Source: Promethearchaeota archaeon (GTDB lineage Archaea; Asgardarchaeota; Lokiarchaeia; Sigynarchaeales; SOKP01). From it: a DNA stretch of 9,661 nucleotides. Position numbers and translations under genes: made by a program. The notes below the pieces were generated by a model. That model was not told the origin of the DNA. It searched no databases and was given only the letters and a program-made list of their open reading frames with translations. The number at the start of each line of letters is the position of its first letter. The stretch's first letter is position 1. The stretch covers positions 1 through 9,661 of the forward strand of contig JAEOTJ010000432.1 of NCBI GenBank assembly GCA_016839905.1, written 5' to 3'. Shown here in pieces: positions 6,982 through 9,661 of the stretch.

Positions 6982-8862
6982 TTATGCGAAACTTGATAAA
7001 ATGTCTTTATTTGTAATGAGCTCCTTTTTACCTTTATAAGGTTTATGGCGCGCTACGATCACATAATCCGTTTTTTCGGAGATATAATCTAAAATATCTT
7101 TAAATCTTGTATCGTCCATTTCAGTTGTTACCTCGTCTACTAAAAATAGAGGCTCTTCAGGTATAACCATTTGTTTTACAACCCACGTAATTATTAAAGT
7201 TATAAGGGATTTTTCAGCTCCACTTAATTTTTCTAAGGTAGTATAAACATTATTATATCGTACTATTTCTAAAGTATATTCGCCGTTTTTCTCCCCAAAC
7301 TCAATTCTTTTTAATTTAGCTAGTTCTAATAACTCAAAAGAATTTGTAAGAGCTTTATTTATCCTAATAAAAGTCTCTTTTTTAAGATGCAACACTTTTA
7401 ATTCAAAATATGAATTAATTCTTTCAGCTCTCTCAACAAATTTTTCATATCTTAAATAATCTGTTTTAAATTCACTAGATTCATCTTTTTCTTCTTCAAG
7501 TTTTCTAATTAACTTTTCCATGCTGTTTTTTTCTCCTTGTTTTTTAAACGCCTCTTCTTGATAAGGATTATCTTTTGCAAGCATTTTTTGAATTTCTAGT
7601 AAATTTGCATCTATTTTCTCGATATCGTTAGCAAGGGCTCCTTTTTTCTTATTAAGTTTAGGTAATTCTCCCGAACACTTCTTAATTGTATTATCATAGT
7701 CTTGCTTTTCTTTTCTTAAAGATTCGATTTTAATTTTAAGGAAGTTCTTTAACTCAATCAGTTCTTCTTCAAGCTCCTTTATTTGTCTTGAATAATTCCT
7801 TTCCTCTTGCTTGAAATTATTTATACTTTTCTCTAATTTCTGGACTTTAATACTTCCTTTACTAACTAAATCTTTAATCTCGATATTATCAAGTTTTTGA
7901 TGACAAGTAGGACATGTTTCTCGTTTTATCAAATCTTTATAATCTAACAAAAATGCTTTTTCAAGCGTAAGCTGTTCCTCTTTTTTCAAACGCTTTTCTT
8001 TAATATTTTCTAATTTATTCTCAAGACCATCTCGTTTTTGGACTTTTCCATCAAATTCCGCCTTTCTTTTAGGAGATTCGGCATTATAGTTTGCTATTTG
8101 GGATTCTAACTTAGCAGCACTCCTTTTTGCAACTTCTAAATCCTTCTCTAAGTTAATGATATTAATAATTATATTTTCTTTCTTATTCTTAAGTGTCTTA
8201 GCTTGTCTCCTGAGACTATCTATCTGTTCCTTTTTTTCTTTATGATCCTCCATAGACTTCTGATACTCATTAGAATTAAAAATATCTTCAATTTCTTTAT
8301 TTAATTCGTTTATTTCCTCTCTTAATTTATTAATTTGATCTTGATTTTTTGAAGTATCTTTACTCAATTTTTTTTTAAGGTCATCTCTTTTTGTTTTATA
8401 AGAGGAAAGAGTATTAGTAGTAATTTCGTAGAACAATTCGTATTTATTATCTTCTGTAATTTGATGATACCAAGACGTTATAAATCCAAAATCATTTTTT
8501 AATATACCTTGATATAAATCGGAAACAGCTCTTATAAAAGCCAATTCTTCTGAAGGGGATTTAAAAAGAGAGTCATCCACATTTGAATAAGATACAATTA
8601 CTTTTTCCCCTTTACGTTGCAATTGTACTTCATATTCAGTAGAGTTAATCTCAAACTTTACATATCCATTAATTTCTTTTTCATATAAATAATTACTGAG
8701 TAAATTTTCAGGTATTTTATTATTTGCTATTCCTAAATGAATTGCTTTTAAAAGACTAGACTTTCCCGTTCCATTTGGAGCATGAAGAATAGAGAGACCT
8801 TCTTCAAAACTAAAACTATGGACACCCATTAATCCTCCAATGTTTTTTAACTCAACTTTCAT
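6982..8862 (-). CDS. Archaea-specific SMC-related (ASRP-like) zinc-hook ATPase
   Basis: From the ATG at 8862 the product is 626 aa and has the SMC/Rad50 plan. The N-terminal lobe begins VELKNIGG and carries Walker A APNGTGKSS at 28-36. A long coiled coil (about 155-305) leads to a zinc hook, CPTCH at 317-321, and a returning coil spans about 340-470. The C-terminal lobe has the ABC signature LSGAEK (546-551), Walker B FLVDE with Asp576-Glu577, and a histidine after the last strand (His606, VIVARH). All ATPase motifs look intact, so ATP-driven dimerisation on DNA is expected. The opening VELKNIGG and the length fit ASRP better than Rad50 (about 850-900 aa) or SMC (about 1,150-1,200 aa). No Mre11 is seen nearby, which argues against Rad50. 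A nuclease-linked defence ATPase such as LmuB or DndD is an alternative. An upstream in-frame TTG at 8895 would add basic residues but lies inside the preceding ORF, and the Shine-Dalgarno favours 8862 or the TTG at 8865. Confidence 0.88.
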   Translation of the reverse strand: MKVELKNIGGLMGVHSFSFEEGLSILHAPNGTGKSSLLKAIHLGIANNKIPENLLSNYLYEKEINGYVKFEINSTEYEVQLQRKGEKVIVSYSNVDDSLFKSPSEELAFIRAVSDLYQGILKNDFGFITSWYHQITEDNKYELFYEITTNTLSSYKTKRDDLKKKLSKDTSKNQDQINKLREEINELNKEIEDIFNSNEYQKSMEDHKEKKEQIDSLRRQAKTLKNKKENIIINIINLEKDLEVAKRSAAKLESQIANYNAESPKRKAEFDGKVQKRDGLENKLENIKEKRLKKEEQLTLEKAFLLDYKDLIKRETCPTCHQKLDNIEIKDLVSKGSIKVQKLEKSINNFKQEERNYSRQIKELEEELIELKNFLKIKIESLRKEKQDYDNTIKKCSGELPKLNKKKGALANDIEKIDANLLEIQKMLAKDNPYQEEAFKKQGEKNSMEKLIRKLEEEKDESSEFKTDYLRYEKFVERAERINSYFELKVLHLKKETFIRINKALTNSFELLELAKLKRIEFGEKNGEYTLEIVRYNNVYTTLEKLSGAEKSLITLIITWVVKQMVIPEEPLFLVDEVTTEMDDTRFKDILDYISEKTDYVIVARHKPYKGKKELITNKDILSSFA

Positions 8863-8980
8863 CAAATTCAATAACCTCCTTAATTTTTTTCTCAATTACC
8901 TTATTAGGCCGCTTTGTTGAATTAAAAATTTGAATTAATTCTTGGTCCAATTCATCAAAATTTATGTTATCTTTACTCAT
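8852..8980 (-). CDS. 42-aa acidic ORF overlapping the ASRP-like gene
   Basis: This short ORF fills the gap between its two neighbours. Its ATG lies 1 nt after the stop codon of the 153-aa gene, and its TGA overlaps the first codons of the ASRP-like gene by 11 nt. The product begins MSKDNINFDELDQELIQIF and ends KKIKEVIEFDES. It is strongly charged, with an acidic N-terminal half and a Lys/Glu-rich C-terminal helix, and has no Cys or Trp. No family is recognised. The ribosome site of the ASRP-like gene lies inside this ORF, so translation of the two is probably coupled, which suggests roughly equal output and perhaps a small partner subunit. Evidence that it is a gene is positional; codon conservation cannot be tested here. 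Its own start has at most a weak GTGAT ribosome site, which is normal for coupled genes. Confidence 0.6.
   Translation of the reverse strand: MSKDNINFDELDQELIQIFNSTKRPNKVIEKKIKEVIEFDES
8874..8880 (-). promoter_or_regulatory. Ribosome binding site of the ASRP-like gene
   Basis: AGGAGGT on the minus strand lies 11 nt upstream of the ATG at 8862 and 8 nt upstream of an in-frame TTG at 8865. It rules against the TTG at 8895 as the start and makes either nearby codon possible. It lies within the 42-aa ORF, which implies translational coupling. Confidence 0.75.
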
Positions 8981-8981
8981 T

Positions 8982-9443
8982 TTAAATCACTACTTTATTC
9001 TTTTTTATTAATTCTTTAATTTCAATTAAAAATTCCGAATTTATTTTTTTTAATCTTACTACCTCGATCTTATTTTTTCCTTTAAAATTATCTATTAATC
9101 CATTTATATAATCAAAAAAAATATTATTAAGGTACCTGATTTCTTGAGGTACATCAAAGTTATGCAAATTTCTTATTGCTCTGATTTCTATTAATTCCTC
9201 AAACTCATTTAAACATATAATGAGACCTATTAGCCCTTTAATTGAATTTTGAAATTTCAAAAGTAAAATGTCTTTATCCTTTATATTTTTCTTGTTCATT
9301 TCATAAGTGGCTTTTCTAATGATCTCACACTCAGGTCCGATTAACTTTTTTAATTTCATACCAAATAATCGGATTGTATCATCTTGAGTTTCGGGAAAAA
9401 TGACTTGGAATTCATCGTATTGCATAAAATTTTGTATCTTCAT
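8982..9443 (-). CDS. Hypothetical 153-aa protein upstream of the ASRP-like gene
   Basis: I do not recognise a family. From the ATG at 9443 the protein is 153 aa; a TTG two codons upstream is less likely given the ribosome site. Residues 21-36 are a helix (DDTIRLFGMKLKKLIG), 58-80 look like two hydrophobic strands (DILLLKFQ, then GLIGLIICLNE), 83-90 another (ELIEIRAI), 98-120 a helix (YLNNIFFDYINGLIDNF), and 125-153 a strand plus a basic helix. This suggests a compact alpha/beta domain. There is no signal peptide; the GLIGLII segment is too short and too interrupted to be a convincing membrane span. It is the second gene in a tightly packed cluster, 11 nt after the preceding stop and 1 nt before the 42-aa ORF, so co-expression with the ASRP-like ATPase is very likely. 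Haloarchaeal ASRP genes are, as I recall, neighbours of rdfA, but this sequence shows no clear RdfA resemblance. Confidence 0.65.
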   Translation of the reverse strand: MKIQNFMQYDEFQVIFPETQDDTIRLFGMKLKKLIGPECEIIRKATYEMNKKNIKDKDILLLKFQNSIKGLIGLIICLNEFEELIEIRAIRNLHNFDVPQEIRYLNNIFFDYINGLIDNFKGKNKIEVVRLKKINSEFLIEIKELIKKNKVVI

Positions 9444-9451
9444 AATCAAAT

Positions 9452-9456
9452 ACCTT
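9452..9456 (-). promoter_or_regulatory. Ribosome binding site overlapping the upstream stop codon
   Basis: AAGGT on the minus strand shares bases with the TAA stop of the preceding gene and lies 8 nt upstream of the ATG at 9443. The overlap indicates translational coupling and favours ATG 9443 over TTG 9449. Confidence 0.6.
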
Positions 9457-9661
9457 ATTCTTTTGTATTAACCCATTCAAGATAAGCAAAGATCACTTCT
9501 TTTTCTACATCTCGAAAAGATAGGTTTTTAATTTCATTGGACTCTACTTTTTCCTTTATTTTTTTTAAGATATTTTGAGAATATTTCTCATCCATTTTCA
9601 ATTCTTTTATTCTAGCATCAACTTTCATTTTAGCTGTTTCTATGTCAATAAAGGGCACTTC
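9455..9661 (-). CDS. Partial hypothetical protein, C-terminal part only
   Basis: The reading frame remains open to the window edge, so 68 residues of the C-terminus are visible and the true start probably lies outside. A GTG at 9658 could be the start of a 67-aa protein, but there is not enough upstream sequence to look for a ribosome site. The visible part is helical and charged: ETAKMKVDARIKELKM, then NILKKIKEKVESNEIKNLSFRDVEKEVIFAYLEW. The segment NLSFRDVEKEVIFAYL looks like an amphipathic helix after a turn. No family is recognised. It heads the cluster as seen here, 11 nt before the next gene, so the promoter of the cluster is not in the window. Confidence 0.55.
   Translation of the reverse strand, partial: EVPFIDIETAKMKVDARIKELKMDEKYSQNILKKIKEKVESNEIKNLSFRDVEKEVIFAYLEWVNTKE

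Noticed and set aside
6942..8846. A 13-nt direct repeat (AAAACATTGGAGG on the minus strand) at 6942-6954 and 8834-8846
   Set aside because: One copy is a ribosome site, the other encodes the KNIGG motif. A 13-nt match is expected about once by chance in a window of this size and base composition.
6982..8862. Assignment of the ATPase as Rad50 of an Mre11-Rad50 complex
   Set aside because: The protein is too short, no Mre11-like gene is adjacent, and the N-terminus fits ASRP better.
2710..8862. A Lamassu- or Dnd-type defence system
   Set aside because: An SMC-like ATPase and a nuclease-like protein are present, but the nuclease is separated from the ATPase by two genes and has its own promoter, and no LmuA, LmuC or Dnd partner is recognised.
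8863..8895. TTG at 8895 as the start of the ASRP-like gene
   Set aside because: It adds basic residues before the conserved VELKNIGG start, lies inside the 42-aa ORF, and the AGGAGGT site lies downstream of it.
8982..9443. RdfA homologue next to the ASRP-like gene
   Set aside because: Gene order would fit haloarchaea, but the sequence shows none of the RdfA-like patterns I remember; similarity is not supportable by eye.

Overview
This is an AT-rich window (roughly 28-30% GC by eye) that reads as archaeal chromosome. The case rests on three things. First, there is a protein with a degenerate TFIIB/TFB cyclin core. Second, there is an SMC/Rad50-type ATPase whose N-terminus (VELKNIGG) resembles the archaea-specific SMC-related proteins (ASRP). 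Third, TATA-like boxes lie about 26 nt upstream of start codons that lack a Shine-Dalgarno (SD) sequence, which points to leaderless transcripts. A low-GC archaeon, perhaps of the Asgard/Lokiarchaeia type, is plausible, but the lineage is inference. No rRNA, tRNA, CRISPR array, transposase or phage structural gene was seen.

Layout. Positions 26-1948 (minus) hold a winged-helix protein with a TPR-rich C-terminal half. A 121-nt intergenic stretch separates it from a divergent 211-aa protein of unknown family (2070-2705, plus). That gene converges, with only 4 nt between stop codons, on a PD-(D/E)XK nuclease-like protein with a DUF5655-like tail (2710-3522, minus). A 131-nt gap with promoter-like and terminator-like signals follows (3523-3653).

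The rest of the window is one minus-strand cluster that looks like an operon, read from the right edge leftward. It contains the C-terminal part of an unknown gene (9455-9661), an unknown 153-aa protein (8982-9443), a 42-aa ORF that fills the next gap (8852-8980), the ASRP-like ATPase (6982-8862), a 906-aa protein with SANT-like, zinc-knuckle and TFB-core-like segments (4214-6934), and a small coiled-coil protein (3654-4139). The first four genes overlap or are separated by 1-11 nt. The ASRP and TFB-like genes are 47 nt apart, and the last gene follows after 74 nt.

The most interesting content is the pairing of a zinc-hook SMC-like ATPase with a giant TFB-like protein that has no recognisable N-terminal zinc ribbon and carries a Myb/SANT-like helix-turn-helix. 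A DNA-binding, chromosome-organising or transcription-coupled system is a reasonable inference, and a defence role is a weaker alternative. Neither is proven by sequence alone.
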